Shown: positions 35,501 to 45,356, counted from the stretch's first letter. The stretch: DNA of 55,259 nucleotides from Treponema sp. (GCA_031266175.1 JAISBN010000037.1:1-55259); one strand, 5' to 3'. The notes: a model not told the origin generated them from the letters alone. Translations and numbers: made by a program.

Positions 35501-37126
35501 AACCCCGTCGTCCTTAAGGAATACATTGCCGTCTCCGGGGTGCGGTATGTTCGGAACCGCGTAGGGCTCCACGGTAATACCGTGGAGCACGGCGCTTTCA
35601 AGCTGGCGGCGGATCATAATCCGGTAGGTCTTGGGAATATAGCCGCCGCCGGTGTCCTTCGAGATAATAACCACTTCCATGCTGACGAATTTAAGTCCCG
35701 GCCCGGGAGGAACAAACCCGCTCTCGGTAACGTCAAAGTAAAAATTTTCAAGACCGGTCCCGCCCGGGGCGAGGAAGCTGCGGGAGGTAAAGGTCGGGGC
35801 CTGTTCAAAGGGAAGCGGATCCGCCATCCCCTGGGCGGGATGCTCCTTAAAGGTTCCGTCAGCATTATCCACATACCAGCGCTTCCCGTTCTGATCGTAG
35901 TACCAGGGGATATACGTGTACTCTGGAGACGGAACCCGGTAATCCGGCTTGGGCTTTATCTGGACGGCCTTGGCGCTTTCCGGCAGGACTGCGTCGTAGC
36001 TTATCCCGGTCCGGGAAAAATTCCCCACCAGCCTGTTTTTGGCCGTATCCACATCAGAGGGAGATACATTGGCTTTGGGATTGTCCACCGAAGACGGAAG
36101 GAGAACCGTCCCGTTCACGGCAAATATTTCCAGCCCTTCCAGATAGGCAGAACCCGGCTCCCGCTGAATTTCGATGGTATAGCGTTTCTGCGACAGGGTG
36201 TCGGAGGAGGTGATAACTTCGATAACGGCAAACTTGCCGGGCCCCTTGGGATTTTCATCGATCACAAAGTCCGCTATTTCCGCGCCGAACCACGCTTTGC
36301 CGTCCTGGCCCCCCGCGTAAACCTCTACATGGCCCCAGTTAATCACCGGGGGATCGTACCAGGAAGGAAGGGGCCCCTGGTGATAGGCCCCGGCGATTCC
36401 GGTCCGCAGGTATCCGGGAGCGGGAGTTTTACCGTCCGCCCCCAGCACGTTCCCCAGGTGATCCTTAAAGGTATAGGTAACGGTTTTAACCTTGCTGCTT
36501 TCCACCGCGTGAAAAGAGCGGAGCATCAGGGCTATGTTGTTAGTAAACGCGGGAACCGTGATAACGTATTTTTCCCGCTGGGGAACAAAATCAAGAATAT
36601 AATTGTCCCGCTCGTATTTTTCAAAATTTTCCGGGTCGATATATGCGTCGGACGGATCGTTGATACCGCTTACATAGAGTTCCAGGCCCATCAGAACCGC
36701 TTCGGGCAGGCCCCGGAGGACCCGCACCGTATAGACGGTACTCTCCCGGTGCTCCTTATGCACCGTTATGGTAAAGACCGTTTCCTGTTCCCCCGCAAAG
36801 CCTTTGGTTCCCGCGCCGCTTACTCCCGCCCCTTCTTCGGGAATCCCGGTGACGGTAACGCTTTCCGTGGTATAGGGAACCGTGACGGTATAGCTGGTCC
36901 GGGTATTCTGAAATACCTGGTTTAAAGGATGGGAAGGATCGTCGTCTCCCAGCTGATCCGAGCGGACCTCCAGGCCCGTGAGGTATACGGGCCGGTTAAG
37001 GTCGTGGATTATATAGGGGTTCTTGCAGGCGGCCAGGGAAAAAACGCCCAGAACCGGAAGCAGCGCCGCCGCCTGAAACAGCGTTTTCCAAAACACCACT
37101 TCCCGGAGAAATCCGCGAAAAGTCAT
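32567..37126 (-). CDS. Giant beta-helix surface lipoprotein (1519 aa)
   Basis: The start is set at the ATG at 37126, which has GGGAGGT upstream and opens a lipoprotein signal ending in LAAC-KNP. The track's extra 26 residues come from reading through a poly-C/CA tract. From about residue 30 to 700 there are several cadherin-like beta-sandwich units (TSYTVTVPYTTESVTVTGIPEEGAGV, YTVRVLRG). A transition segment (SWGTASNDLQAVINSW...EIWVHKGTYTPPD) then leads to a long beta-helix of NNxSxxGGGIYN-type rungs. The C-terminus KLAIGAYEP matches choice-of-anchor Q-type endings. It is a paralogue of the upstream 1757-aa protein and probably a surface adhesin or glycan-binding protein. Confidence 0.82.
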   Translation of the reverse strand: MTFRGFLREVVFWKTLFQAAALLPVLGVFSLAACKNPYIIHDLNRPVYLTGLEVRSDQLGDDDPSHPLNQVFQNTRTSYTVTVPYTTESVTVTGIPEEGAGVSGAGTKGFAGEQETVFTITVHKEHRESTVYTVRVLRGLPEAVLMGLELYVSGINDPSDAYIDPENFEKYERDNYILDFVPQREKYVITVPAFTNNIALMLRSFHAVESSKVKTVTYTFKDHLGNVLGADGKTPAPGYLRTGIAGAYHQGPLPSWYDPPVINWGHVEVYAGGQDGKAWFGAEIADFVIDENPKGPGKFAVIEVITSSDTLSQKRYTIEIQREPGSAYLEGLEIFAVNGTVLLPSSVDNPKANVSPSDVDTAKNRLVGNFSRTGISYDAVLPESAKAVQIKPKPDYRVPSPEYTYIPWYYDQNGKRWYVDNADGTFKEHPAQGMADPLPFEQAPTFTSRSFLAPGGTGLENFYFDVTESGFVPPGPGLKFVSMEVVIISKDTGGGYIPKTYRIMIRRQLESAVLHGITVEPYAVPNIPHPGDGNVFLKDDGVTSKFNPHVVTYTVPVNAGRTHARVTLDNDGGTAFGTTARVITVTAGSQTVVFTKAPPAYTEWRDQNNTSFSSHPYVNVELKGRNTAVSVHIEDPLAFTANEYTLNLLSKNTNEIVLPLDEASDGRVKAVFAPGTENAGMTARYVLPGELVRLTVDANLGYYVDWSVNAYAVPGGTDGGVICAASTLTMGSTGVKLISSPTDWKHREYQFYMPDENVQFEVRYRPTVTSLDNIAYVAAEARRGGGYGSGDGRTGKSWGTASNDLQAVINSWTGNNFTEIWVHKGTYTPPDPDVWTVYPGTGGSPHNPFPSDNASPSQYNAGGKGTYTLGGIMDKKDIAFVLQQDLRIYGGFEETHDSLDDRFTGVETSHSDVAKKTILSGEFSDGQRAHHVVLAVDAAAPTLDTLTVAGAIGPESPTSITVQGNGRAAKTVSRQHGGGIYNVNSELRLKNVIIRNNKSTMGAGIYIVSNGTDIHPILEEVEFFSNTALQSGGGMYVVALSNNCTPEIRKSLFQDNKSSDQGGGFFNRGGNSRPVLVDTTFISNSAREGGGIFTSGGTVSSGGDTASFTGVVVENNWTSGSGSGIYNASTASFRNLTVNNNVSIGGSGIGMYNSGFATMTNVTLSNNRPTGGASGGGFYNAEGGTVRMSNSTVTGNSAGSGGGVYNGGTMVLANVCITSNNAGSGSGMVNYAREGGDVSAVLVNVTLDGNTGAASGFGGGILNDYEGYAVSGKTTGSVNVLLTNVRITGNQGAGIYNRYYFYGGKGINLTLANTTIAGNTGAGVYSRKWNGHSGYLGEFPVYVRFHNTVAYNNPGAASQWDYTGFTGFDADTNIFRSSREWYKYSLLSGMDAIDAYKDWETNHNLSDTTSPGFTSDYRPGSSLVNAADLSLYPQSSGNVLDQIYWNLGGYGNLSGLRSSLNNLMAIPVYTGGYLGFPNIGDYFLTKDNSFNKGDFRPGGPAAGKSRPQAGKLAIGAYEP

Positions 37127-37141
37127 AGGACCTCCCGCGCA

Positions 37142-37168
37142 TGTGTGTGTGTGTGGGGGGGGGGGGGG
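37142..37168. repeat. (TG)7-G14 simple-sequence tract between two surface genes
   Basis: A (TG)7 run is followed by 14 G residues on the plus strand (C14 then CA repeats in the sense of the genes). It lies between the stop of the 1757-aa gene and the ribosome-binding site of the 1519-aa gene. Such tracts change length by slipped-strand mispairing, and poly-G tracts upstream of tpr genes modulate expression in T. pallidum. Confidence 0.9.
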
Positions 37169-37200
37169 TAGTTCAGGCAGAATTATCACCGTTCCGTTCC

Positions 37201-40200
37201 TCATTGTTCGTAGGCTCCCACGTCAATCTCGCCCCCCACTTTCCGGTTCTGGGGCAGGTTAATTGATGTCGATACACGCGGATCTCCCGCATTAAACCCA
37301 TTGTCCTTTTGAAGGAAAACCGTTATATCCACCGGGGCGGAAAGGTTCCCCGTCCCCTCCGGACCGTTCCAGACAAAGAGGTTGTTCTCAAAGAGGGATC
37401 TCAAAAAGTTCCGCAAATCAGTCGTAGGATTACCACCCCAGGCGTCATCACAGCGTTTAAAGCACTGGTTAAGTAAAGCCGTAATGGCCGCCGTTTCGGA
37501 ACCGTAATCGGGATAGGCGGCGCCGCTTCCCTTGTCCTTTAAGTCGGCGCCGGGGCGGTAGTTGCCCGTAAATACAGCCCCGGTGGAGGGCAGCAAATCG
37601 TCCCAGCCGATAGGACCGGCAAGATCTGCCAGCGGCGCTTTGTCCACGCCCCCTACCAGGCTCTTGAGCCAGCTGACGTTCCCCGGCAGGTACACGCTCC
37701 TGCTGCCGCCGCCGTCAATGTCGTTTATCCGCAGCTCATGGGTATTGGGGCCAAAGCTTCCGCCTGCGCTGGCGGTAAAGGTTATTTGCCACATCTTCCG
37801 AATAGTGGTGTTGATCCAAACCGTACCGTTATAACGCCAGAGGGTTTGCGTATCCCGGTTAAAGGCCCAGTCCCTGTTTTGGAGATCCGACAGAGTATTC
37901 AGGGCCGACAGATCATCCACTTCGCCCCGGTCCCTGGCGTTTGACGGTATAGGGGGCACAACTTTTTCGGAACTTTTGGCGGTGACTACATTAACCGAGG
38001 ATCCCGCCGTCCCGTCGGAAATTCTGAAGAGCTTAAACACCTTGCCTACCGTAAGATCGCCCAGGTTCGGGCTGTCGTTCATATACAGAATCCGGCCGGG
38101 TCCGGCGCTAAACCCGCCCTGAAGTCCGGCGGAACCTATGGGCCGGTACACGGTTTTAACAATGTAGTCCGAAGCCGTATAGGTTACGGAACCTCCGTTT
38201 AGGTGGGGTCCCCCGCTTGCGTTCACCGCAAACGACGGGGATACCCCGGTAACGGTATATACCGCGGAATTCTTCCAGGACGCCGTATCCGGGGGCGGCG
38301 CGGTTGGGCTTCCCTGGACAACGCGGAAGGTGTCGCCCAGGGCAAACAGGGCCGCTTTGTCCGGCGTCATGTTCAGCGTCTGGTTCCCCGCGGAAAGCGT
38401 AACGTTACCGCCGAATCTGCCGATAATCCGTCTGCTGTTGGTTCCCGTATTGACGGTATTTCCGAAGAGCACACTGTTCCGCATCCGCAGATCCAGCATG
38501 TCATATTTGGACTGCTCGGGAACCGCGATATTCGCGCTGGAACTTGTAAGCCCCGTACCCGCCGGGCCGGTAACGGTAACGTTATTGGCGGTAACGTAGA
38601 TGCCGTTCTTGCCGTCAAACGCTTCAGGAACGGCGCCGTTGGTGATACTTATTCCCGTACCGCCTCCCCGGATAAACACGCTGTTCAAAAGCAAATTGGC
38701 CGCGCCATGGTGGAAATCATAGGAGGACCTATAGGACGCGCTGATGCCGGTACCGTTATTAATAAAACTGGCGTTGGTAACGATGCAGCCCCCAAGGGCA
38801 GTACCGCCCGGTTCCTTTTCCCCCTGGGAAACGCTAAAGACAAGACCCGTGCCGGTATTATTTTCAAAGACCACGTTGGTCAGGACCGAAGGGCCGGAAG
38901 CCGAAACCCCCGTGCCGTTGTCTTTAATCAGGGAATTGACCAGAGCCAGGCGGCTGCTGTTGCTTATGCCCCCGCCGCTGTTCCGAACCGTCAGATTCGT
39001 TCCCGTCAGGGTACCGCCGTTATTATCAATACCCCAGTTATTGTTTTCCGTTCCCGAATCGTTCAGCCCCCCGTTGTTGTTGTTCACCGTTACGTTGACC
39101 AGGTAGAGGTTCCCCGACTGGCCTATGGCCCCTCCCGCGCCGTAGGCGGTATTGTGGTGGAACGTACTTTGATAAACCCAGGTTTCCGCTGCGTTGTAGA
39201 GGCCCCCGCCGGAGGTGGCGGTATTGTACCGGAACTCGGCCCGCCGGAGCAAAACCTTGCTGCCCCCCGCGGCATAGAGCCCCGCTCCGTTGCCGCCGAC
39301 GGTCGCGTTATTTTCAAAGAGGCAGTCCAGGACGCCCGGCAGGCCGCCGGCGGCGTAAAGACCCCCGCCGTCCCCCGTGACATCGTTAAAGCCGGTGACG
39401 TCGTTGTTGTTAAAGGTTACGCTCTGTAAAACAGGATAGCTGGTTCCCTCGGTGTACATGCCGCCGCCCTTGACCGCGGTATTGTCGGAGAAAACCACGT
39501 TCCGCAGATAGGGGCTGGCGTCCGTGTTGTAGAGCCCCGCGCCGTTATTATTGTCCACCTGTTTGCCCCGGATGGTTAAGGGCCCGCCCTCTTTGGTACG
39601 CAGGCCGTCCCGGATGGTCAGGGTGTCCAGCAGGGTAACGCCGGCTCCGCCAAAAATACCCGCGCCGTCTTCCGCCGGTTTAAAGTTATAGGCCGTGGAA
39701 GTTCGCAGTTCCGGAGAACCGGCCAGGACGTTTCCGCCGGATGGGATAATACCGGCGGCCACCACCACGTGGCGGACATGGCCGCCGTTCCGCAGGGTCC
39801 CGCTTAAAATAGTCCTCAGGGCCGCGGCCTTGTCGCTGTTCCGCGATGCCCGGGCGGCCTGTACTAAAGCGGGGTTAATGTTACCTTCGGTTCCCTTAAA
39901 GCCGCCGTAGATCCGCAGGCCGGGTTTTAACACAAAGGACCGGTTTAAGTCAGAGCCGCGCTCGGTAATATCCTCCGACCACCAGCTGTCCGTAGTGGAA
40001 GCTCCCGAAGGCGGATCAAGCCGGTAGGTTCCTTCCATAACCCAGATTTCATCAAAGGAACCGGAACCGAAGGTAAATTTATTGATAACCCCCTGAAGGT
40101 TACTGGTGGCATAGGCCCAGGCGGTACCGGTCAGGGTGTCTATACTATTCCCCTCATTCTGGCCGTAGTACCCGGTGCGGCCGGCCTTCCCTTCCGGGGC

Positions 40201-42474
40201 CACATAGGCGACCCTGTCTATTTTACCGGTAACGTATTTATAGGTTGCCACCAGCTTAACCGCCTCGTTGGGCATGGGAAAGCTTCCCTCCCAGACGCCG
40301 GGGCTGAAAGGAGGGGCCGTCGCGCCCGGCAGCGCGTTAAAGGGTTCCAGCGTACGGGGAGTAACCGTTTCTTTGATAAACCAAAGCTTATCAAGCTGCC
40401 ATCCCAGTTTCGGCGTTATCCTTACCGTTACCGTAGAGCCGGGCATGGCGTTATTCACCACCCTGCTTCCCACAATGGTCTGGAACGTTCCCCGGTCACT
40501 GTTGTTAAGCCTGATCTGGTTATTGACGGGATCCGGTTCGTTAATGGCAGGATTGCCGGTAATCGAATCGCCGTTTGAAGGCGGAGCGCGCGTGTCGGTC
40601 CAGGTTTCCAGCACCTGGGCCCCGGCCCGGATAATGGTAAAGGCATAGACCCGGTCCCGCATATCCGGTTCCTTGGTGGTAATGGTAACCCCCAGCCCGC
40701 CGTTAAAATCGGTCTCCTGTTTTGCCGGGGGCCAGGCGGGATCATCCCCTACATTGTAGGTCACGCTTCCCCGCTTGGCCGGATTGGGATCCGCCGCCGC
40801 GCTGGGTACGCCGGTAAAACGCAGTCTGGTTACCTGGGTTCCCTCCACCTCCAGGGTAAAGTTGTTTACCGTTTCCAGGTCCAGGTCCGCAGATGACGGC
40901 GGAACCGGATCTTTCAGGGAAGAATAGGGGGTACTCGTCACCTGGGGCTTCCACACGCCGGATAGGCTTTTGTCGTACACAAACAGTTCTACCCAGCGGT
41001 TCGCCGCGGGCAGGGCGGGGACATAGCCTTCTATAATAATATTGACCAGCTTTGTAGGGGCCTCGGACCGGCGGACGTTCACCCAGTAGGTGATCTTTCC
41101 CCACTCGTTCCCCGCGTTAAAGCTGGGGTGGGGAGTGGCCGGCGGCCACTGGACGGTAATCCTCACGGCCCGTACCTTTTCGGGGAAGGGGAAAGTTGCC
41201 GCCCCCCCTGTTTGGGTAGCCAGGGGAACGGAGGTGTTTTCCATGGAGGAAAAAAGCTCGTATTTAACCTCCGCCCCTCCATCCCGGGGTTCAGCGCTGA
41301 CGGTAAAATTCACCGCGCCGCGGTCAAGTTCCGCCTCATAACCCGTGTTGGCCGGAAAGAAACTTCCGATCCGCCGTTCCGTCGCCGGAGCAACGTCGTC
41401 CTTCACCGACAGGTTATTCAGGTAGGCGTAGGTTTTTTCCCAGACAAGCTTAAGCTTATAATCCTGGGGATAGTACAGGTTCCCGGTTCCCGGATCCTTC
41501 ATGATCGTATGGAGGATCACGTAGGAAACCCCCTGGCCCGTCACGGCGTCGGGAACGGGGGGATCCACATACAGATACCGGGACTTCTGCGGATCCTGGT
41601 AATAATGTTCGCCGCCATAATCCCCCTGCCGGCAGCCGGTATAATCAATATCCTGGGGTACGGTTGAGTTTTCCCACTTCAGGTCCGCGGCGGTTTCGGG
41701 ATAGTAATCGGGATTTCCGGGATAAACGGTATACCGTACCAGAATATCCTGGGTTTTTACCGGTTCCAGGATCACCTTCCGGGAATAGTAGGGAATGGTT
41801 ATGGTATATTCCGTTCCCGCCGGATCAAAATACAGCAGATAGTTATTGGGATCGGGCTTCCACCCCGGATCGGCGGGATCTTCGGGACGGTAAACAGGAT
41901 TGGAAACGCCGGGCGAGGTTTCTTTGGGGATGGTGTAATCCGCGACGGTCACGGACAGGCCGCTCAACCTGGCGGGATCGGGACGGCGCATCACCAGCAC
42001 CTTATACACGCCGTCCAGCCGGTGGTCTTTATACACCCGGAAGACCACCTCTAACCGGGTCACCGCCGGGGGAAAAGGATAGCCGCCGTTTGCCGGGTAG
42101 ACCGTCACGGGCCCGCCGTCCGGAAGGATATAGCTGCATTCCCCGAATTCCACCGACGCCCCCTCTTCCGGGTGCCCGATGGGATAAATGAATTCCGCCT
42201 TTTCATGGACATAGGCGGCATAGTCCGTTACGGCGGAAGCGAAAACCGGCTTTAAGGGGTACGCCGGAGTATCGGCCAAATCTTTGTCGGTCCGGAATTC
42301 TATGGCGGTAAGCACCACCGGCCGGGCCAGGTTGTGGATCATATAGGGATTTTTACAGGCGCTGAACGCGGCGCCCAGGAAGACCGCCGCGCAGCAGAGA
42401 CCGGCCGTCAAAGCTGCCGGATAAATCTTTCCGTTTTTTCCGGAAAACTTTATATCAGAAAAACGCTTGCGCAC
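37201..42474 (-). CDS. Giant beta-helix surface lipoprotein (1757 aa)
   Basis: This is the first gene of the envelope operon. The signal ends in the lipobox FSAC, followed by KNPYMIHNLARPVVLTAIEFRTD, almost the same as in the 1519-aa paralogue. Roughly residues 40-750 contain cadherin-like beta-sandwich units. A linker (TGTAWAYATSNLQGVINKFTFGSGSFDEIWVMEGTYRLDP) leads into a beta-helix of repeats such as VFSDNTAVKGGGMYTEG. The C-terminus EIDVGAYEQ is choice-of-anchor Q-like. Translation starts at GTG behind GGGG. Its stop overlaps an ATG (ATGA) that opens a frame through the poly-C tract. A role in adhesion or surface shielding is inferred. Confidence 0.82.
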   Translation of the reverse strand: MRKRFSDIKFSGKNGKIYPAALTAGLCCAAVFLGAAFSACKNPYMIHNLARPVVLTAIEFRTDKDLADTPAYPLKPVFASAVTDYAAYVHEKAEFIYPIGHPEEGASVEFGECSYILPDGGPVTVYPANGGYPFPPAVTRLEVVFRVYKDHRLDGVYKVLVMRRPDPARLSGLSVTVADYTIPKETSPGVSNPVYRPEDPADPGWKPDPNNYLLYFDPAGTEYTITIPYYSRKVILEPVKTQDILVRYTVYPGNPDYYPETAADLKWENSTVPQDIDYTGCRQGDYGGEHYYQDPQKSRYLYVDPPVPDAVTGQGVSYVILHTIMKDPGTGNLYYPQDYKLKLVWEKTYAYLNNLSVKDDVAPATERRIGSFFPANTGYEAELDRGAVNFTVSAEPRDGGAEVKYELFSSMENTSVPLATQTGGAATFPFPEKVRAVRITVQWPPATPHPSFNAGNEWGKITYWVNVRRSEAPTKLVNIIIEGYVPALPAANRWVELFVYDKSLSGVWKPQVTSTPYSSLKDPVPPSSADLDLETVNNFTLEVEGTQVTRLRFTGVPSAAADPNPAKRGSVTYNVGDDPAWPPAKQETDFNGGLGVTITTKEPDMRDRVYAFTIIRAGAQVLETWTDTRAPPSNGDSITGNPAINEPDPVNNQIRLNNSDRGTFQTIVGSRVVNNAMPGSTVTVRITPKLGWQLDKLWFIKETVTPRTLEPFNALPGATAPPFSPGVWEGSFPMPNEAVKLVATYKYVTGKIDRVAYVAPEGKAGRTGYYGQNEGNSIDTLTGTAWAYATSNLQGVINKFTFGSGSFDEIWVMEGTYRLDPPSGASTTDSWWSEDITERGSDLNRSFVLKPGLRIYGGFKGTEGNINPALVQAARASRNSDKAAALRTILSGTLRNGGHVRHVVVAAGIIPSGGNVLAGSPELRTSTAYNFKPAEDGAGIFGGAGVTLLDTLTIRDGLRTKEGGPLTIRGKQVDNNNGAGLYNTDASPYLRNVVFSDNTAVKGGGMYTEGTSYPVLQSVTFNNNDVTGFNDVTGDGGGLYAAGGLPGVLDCLFENNATVGGNGAGLYAAGGSKVLLRRAEFRYNTATSGGGLYNAAETWVYQSTFHHNTAYGAGGAIGQSGNLYLVNVTVNNNNGGLNDSGTENNNWGIDNNGGTLTGTNLTVRNSGGGISNSSRLALVNSLIKDNGTGVSASGPSVLTNVVFENNTGTGLVFSVSQGEKEPGGTALGGCIVTNASFINNGTGISASYRSSYDFHHGAANLLLNSVFIRGGGTGISITNGAVPEAFDGKNGIYVTANNVTVTGPAGTGLTSSSANIAVPEQSKYDMLDLRMRNSVLFGNTVNTGTNSRRIIGRFGGNVTLSAGNQTLNMTPDKAALFALGDTFRVVQGSPTAPPPDTASWKNSAVYTVTGVSPSFAVNASGGPHLNGGSVTYTASDYIVKTVYRPIGSAGLQGGFSAGPGRILYMNDSPNLGDLTVGKVFKLFRISDGTAGSSVNVVTAKSSEKVVPPIPSNARDRGEVDDLSALNTLSDLQNRDWAFNRDTQTLWRYNGTVWINTTIRKMWQITFTASAGGSFGPNTHELRINDIDGGGSRSVYLPGNVSWLKSLVGGVDKAPLADLAGPIGWDDLLPSTGAVFTGNYRPGADLKDKGSGAAYPDYGSETAAITALLNQCFKRCDDAWGGNPTTDLRNFLRSLFENNLFVWNGPEGTGNLSAPVDITVFLQKDNGFNAGDPRVSTSINLPQNRKVGGEIDVGAYEQ

Positions 42475-42500
42475 ACCTTACCCCGCAAGAATCATTATTT

Positions 42501-42528
42501 GAGATATCATATATAACACTATCGTCAA
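42501..42528 (-). promoter_or_regulatory. Putative promoter of the envelope operon
   Basis: TTGACG and TATCTC are separated by 16 bp on the minus strand, about 30 bp upstream of the 1757-aa gene. The -10 is weak. The rest of the 186-bp gap is AT-rich and holds no gene. Confidence 0.4.
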
Positions 42529-42660
42529 ATCTAAAAAAAAACTAGGTTTTTCTTGCTATAATATTTTTTATTGTTCTATGCCGGAAGCGCCGGTACTCTG
42601 CAAGATATTTATTTTCCCAAAGAGAGTTTTTATCAAAGGCCTTTCAGAGTTTTGGCAGAG

Positions 42661-45315
42661 TCACCTGTTTCCGCTTTTTTTAAAGGCGAGTCCCTGATCT
42701 TTGTCCCCGGCTTTATCCACGGAAACCGTATCCCCCTCCCCGATCTTTCCGGCGATGATCGCCTTGGCCAGGGGGTTTTCCAGTTCCGCCTGGATAGTCC
42801 GCTTGAGGGGCCTGGCCCCAAAGAGGGGATCGTAACCCCGATTTGCCAGGTACGCTTTGGCTCCGGCCGTCAGCCGCAGGGTGATCTTCCGCTCGGCCAG
42901 CCGGGCCGCCAGCCGGGTCAGCTGGATCTCCACAATTTTGCCGATCTCTTCCTTACCCAGCCGGTTAAAAATCACCGTCTCGTCAATCCGGTTAAGGAAC
43001 TCCGGGCGGAAACTCTGCTTTAGCAGTTCCAGCAGGGCGGCCCTTAGCTCTTCCTGTCTTTTTGCACCCAGGATCAAATCGGAACCAAGATTGCTGGTCA
43101 TGATGATGATCACGTTCTTAAAGTCCACCACCCTTCCCTGCCCGTCGGTCAGCCGGCCGTCGTCAAGAATTTGCAGGAACACGTTAAACACTTCCGCATG
43201 GGCCTTTTCGATTTCATCGAAAAGGATCACGCCGTAGGGCCGGCGGCGGACCGCTTCGGTCAGCTGGCCCCCCTGCTCGTAGCCCACATAGCCCGGGGGC
43301 GCGCCGATAAGCCGGCTTACCGAGTGTTTCTCCCCGTACTCGCTCATGTCGATCCGGGTCAGGGCCTTTTCGTCGTTAAACAAAAAGTCCGCCAGGGTTT
43401 TTGCCAGCTCCGTCTTGCCCACGCCGGTGGGGCCCAGAAAGAGGAAGCTTCCCAGAGGCCTGGCGGCGTCGGAAAGCCCCGCCTTGTTCCGCCGGATCGC
43501 GTCCGCCACCGCCGCCACCGCGGGGCTCTGGCCCACCACCCGCTGTTCCAGAACTTTTTCAAGCTCCAGGTACTTTTGCAGTTCCCCCGTCAGCATCTTC
43601 GACACGGGGATTCCCGTCCAGACGCTTACCACCTGGGCGATGTCTTCCTCGCTCACCTCTTCCCGGAGCAGCGGCATCTTCAGGGATTTCCCGGACGGAA
43701 CGGCGCTTCCCGGCGCTTCCCCTTCGGAAGCGTCCCGGGCGGAGCGTTTTTTCTCCATCTGGTCCGTCAGGAGTTTAAGCTTTTTCCGGGCTTCGGGAAT
43801 TTTGCCGTGTTTAACCTCCGCGGCTTTGGACAGGTTCCCCTCCCGTTCCCAGCGGGTTTCCTCTATCCTAAGTTCCTCTATTTGCTGCTTGATCTCCCGG
43901 ATGCTCTGGATGTCTTTCTTTTCACCCTCCCAGCGGGCTTTCATCGCGTCCCGTTCCGCGGTGATGTCGGCGATTTCCTTTTCCAGTTTCACCAGTCTGT
44001 CCCTGGACGCGGGGTCCTCTTCCCGGGCCAGGGCCTGCTTTTCTATGGAAAGCTGCAGCAGCTTCCGCTCCAGTTTGTCCAGTTCCGTGGGCCGGGAATC
44101 CAGTTCCATTTTAAGGCGGCTTGCCGCTTCGTCCACCAAGTCGATGGCCTTGTCGGGAAGGAAACGGCTGGTGATATACCGGTCCGACAGAGTGGCCGCG
44201 GCCACCAGGGCCTCGTCCTTGATCCGCACACCGTGGTGTACCTCGTACCGCTCCTGGAGGCCCCGGAGTATGGCGATGGTGTCCTCCACGCTGGGCTCGG
44301 AGGTATAGATCTGCTGAAAGCGCCGTTCCAGCGCGGCGTCCTTTTCGATATGTTTGCGGTATTCGTCCAGGGTCGTGGCTCCGATACAGCGCAGTTCCCC
44401 CCGGGCCAGGGCGGGCTTGAGCAGGTTGCTCGCGTCGGTGGCCCCCTCGGCGGCCCCGGCCCCCACCAGGGTATGGAGCTCGTCGATAAAGAGGATGATC
44501 TTCCCGTCGGCGGCCTGGACTTCGTGGATCACCGCCTTGAGCCGTTCCTCGAACTCTCCCCGGAACTTTGCCCCCGCCACCAGGGCTCCCAGATCGAGGG
44601 CCAGGAGCTTTTTCCCCTTAAGGCCCTCCGGCACGTCCCCGGCAACGATACGCCGGGCCAGGCCCTCGGCGATGGCGGTTTTCCCGACCCCCGGCTCGCC
44701 GATCAGCACGGGGTTGTTTTTGGTCCTTCGGGACAGGACCTGCATAACCCGGCGGATCTCCTCGTCCCGGCCGATAACCGGATCAAGCTTTTCCTGCCGG
44801 GCCAGAGCGGTCAGGTCCCGGCAGTACTTGTCCAGTACCCGGTACTTTTCTTCCGGATTCTGGTCGGTAACCCGCTGGTTGCCCCGGACCGCCTTGAGCG
44901 CTCCCAGGATCGCCTGCTTGTTGACCCCGGCCCGCTTGAGGATATCCCCGGCCTTCCCGTCCGAGACGGCGGCGGCGATCAGGATATGCTCCGCGGAAAC
45001 ATACTCGTCCTTCAGGGCCGCGGCTTCGGCTTCGGCCTTGGCCAGGACTTTTCCGGCGGCGCTTGAAAAATAAAGCTGGGCGGCCTCCCCGTAAACCTTG
45101 GGAACCGCCGAAACCAGCAGATCCGTTTCCTGCAAAAGCTGGGCGGGATTGGCCCCAATCCGCTCGATCACGGGCCCGACAATGCCGTCGTCCTGTTCCA
45201 GCAGGGCTTTAAGGACATGCTCGGTCTCAACCTGGGCGTGATCGTTTCTCTGGGCTATGGAAGTAGCCTCGTTCAGGGCTTCCTGGGCTTTAATTGTAAA
45301 TTTTTCATAATCCAT
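42661..45315 (-). CDS. clpB: ATP-dependent disaggregase ClpB
   Basis: The 884-aa Hsp100 protein has the N-terminal Clp repeat domain ([35 protein letters not shown]), AAA1 with GEPGVGKT and IILFIDELH, a long coiled-coil middle domain (about residues 410-530), AAA2 with GPTGVGKT and [11 protein letters not shown], and a C-terminal domain. With DnaK it resolves protein aggregates. The ATG at 45315 ([11 protein letters not shown]) is the family start; the track's TTG adds five residues. It has no CIRCE element. Its leader contains a strong 9-bp inverted repeat. The tail ([13 protein letters not shown]) is slightly longer than usual. Confidence 0.96.
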   Translation of the reverse strand: MDYEKFTIKAQEALNEATSIAQRNDHAQVETEHVLKALLEQDDGIVGPVIERIGANPAQLLQETDLLVSAVPKVYGEAAQLYFSSAAGKVLAKAEAEAAALKDEYVSAEHILIAAAVSDGKAGDILKRAGVNKQAILGALKAVRGNQRVTDQNPEEKYRVLDKYCRDLTALARQEKLDPVIGRDEEIRRVMQVLSRRTKNNPVLIGEPGVGKTAIAEGLARRIVAGDVPEGLKGKKLLALDLGALVAGAKFRGEFEERLKAVIHEVQAADGKIILFIDELHTLVGAGAAEGATDASNLLKPALARGELRCIGATTLDEYRKHIEKDAALERRFQQIYTSEPSVEDTIAILRGLQERYEVHHGVRIKDEALVAAATLSDRYITSRFLPDKAIDLVDEAASRLKMELDSRPTELDKLERKLLQLSIEKQALAREEDPASRDRLVKLEKEIADITAERDAMKARWEGEKKDIQSIREIKQQIEELRIEETRWEREGNLSKAAEVKHGKIPEARKKLKLLTDQMEKKRSARDASEGEAPGSAVPSGKSLKMPLLREEVSEEDIAQVVSVWTGIPVSKMLTGELQKYLELEKVLEQRVVGQSPAVAAVADAIRRNKAGLSDAARPLGSFLFLGPTGVGKTELAKTLADFLFNDEKALTRIDMSEYGEKHSVSRLIGAPPGYVGYEQGGQLTEAVRRRPYGVILFDEIEKAHAEVFNVFLQILDDGRLTDGQGRVVDFKNVIIIMTSNLGSDLILGAKRQEELRAALLELLKQSFRPEFLNRIDETVIFNRLGKEEIGKIVEIQLTRLAARLAERKITLRLTAGAKAYLANRGYDPLFGARPLKRTIQAELENPLAKAIIAGKIGEGDTVSVDKAGDKDQGLAFKKSGNR

Positions 45316-45337
45316 ACGGCGGAGCTCCAAAGGCGCC

Positions 45338-45356
45338 GGAAACCCCGGGGGTTTCC
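45338..45356 (-). promoter_or_regulatory. Hairpin in the clpB 5' leader
   Basis: GGAAACCCC and GGGGTTTCC are perfect 9-bp arms around one central base, 23-41 bp upstream of the clpB ATG. It could be a regulatory stem-loop or protein-binding site. An AT-rich -10-like element (TATAAC) lies further upstream. Confidence 0.45.

Noticed and set aside
35231-36925. 564-aa and other long plus-strand ORFs over the lipoprotein genes
   Set aside because: High GC at third positions opens antisense frames. The minus-strand products have signal peptides, lipoboxes and domain repeats.
32567-42474. CRISPR-like or tandem DNA repeats in the lipoprotein genes
   Set aside because: The repetition is at protein level (beta-helix rungs) with diverged DNA. 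There are no regular spacers or identical repeats.
43171-45066. 631-aa plus-strand ORF over clpB
   Set aside because: It is a shadow frame of the strongly conserved clpB gene.
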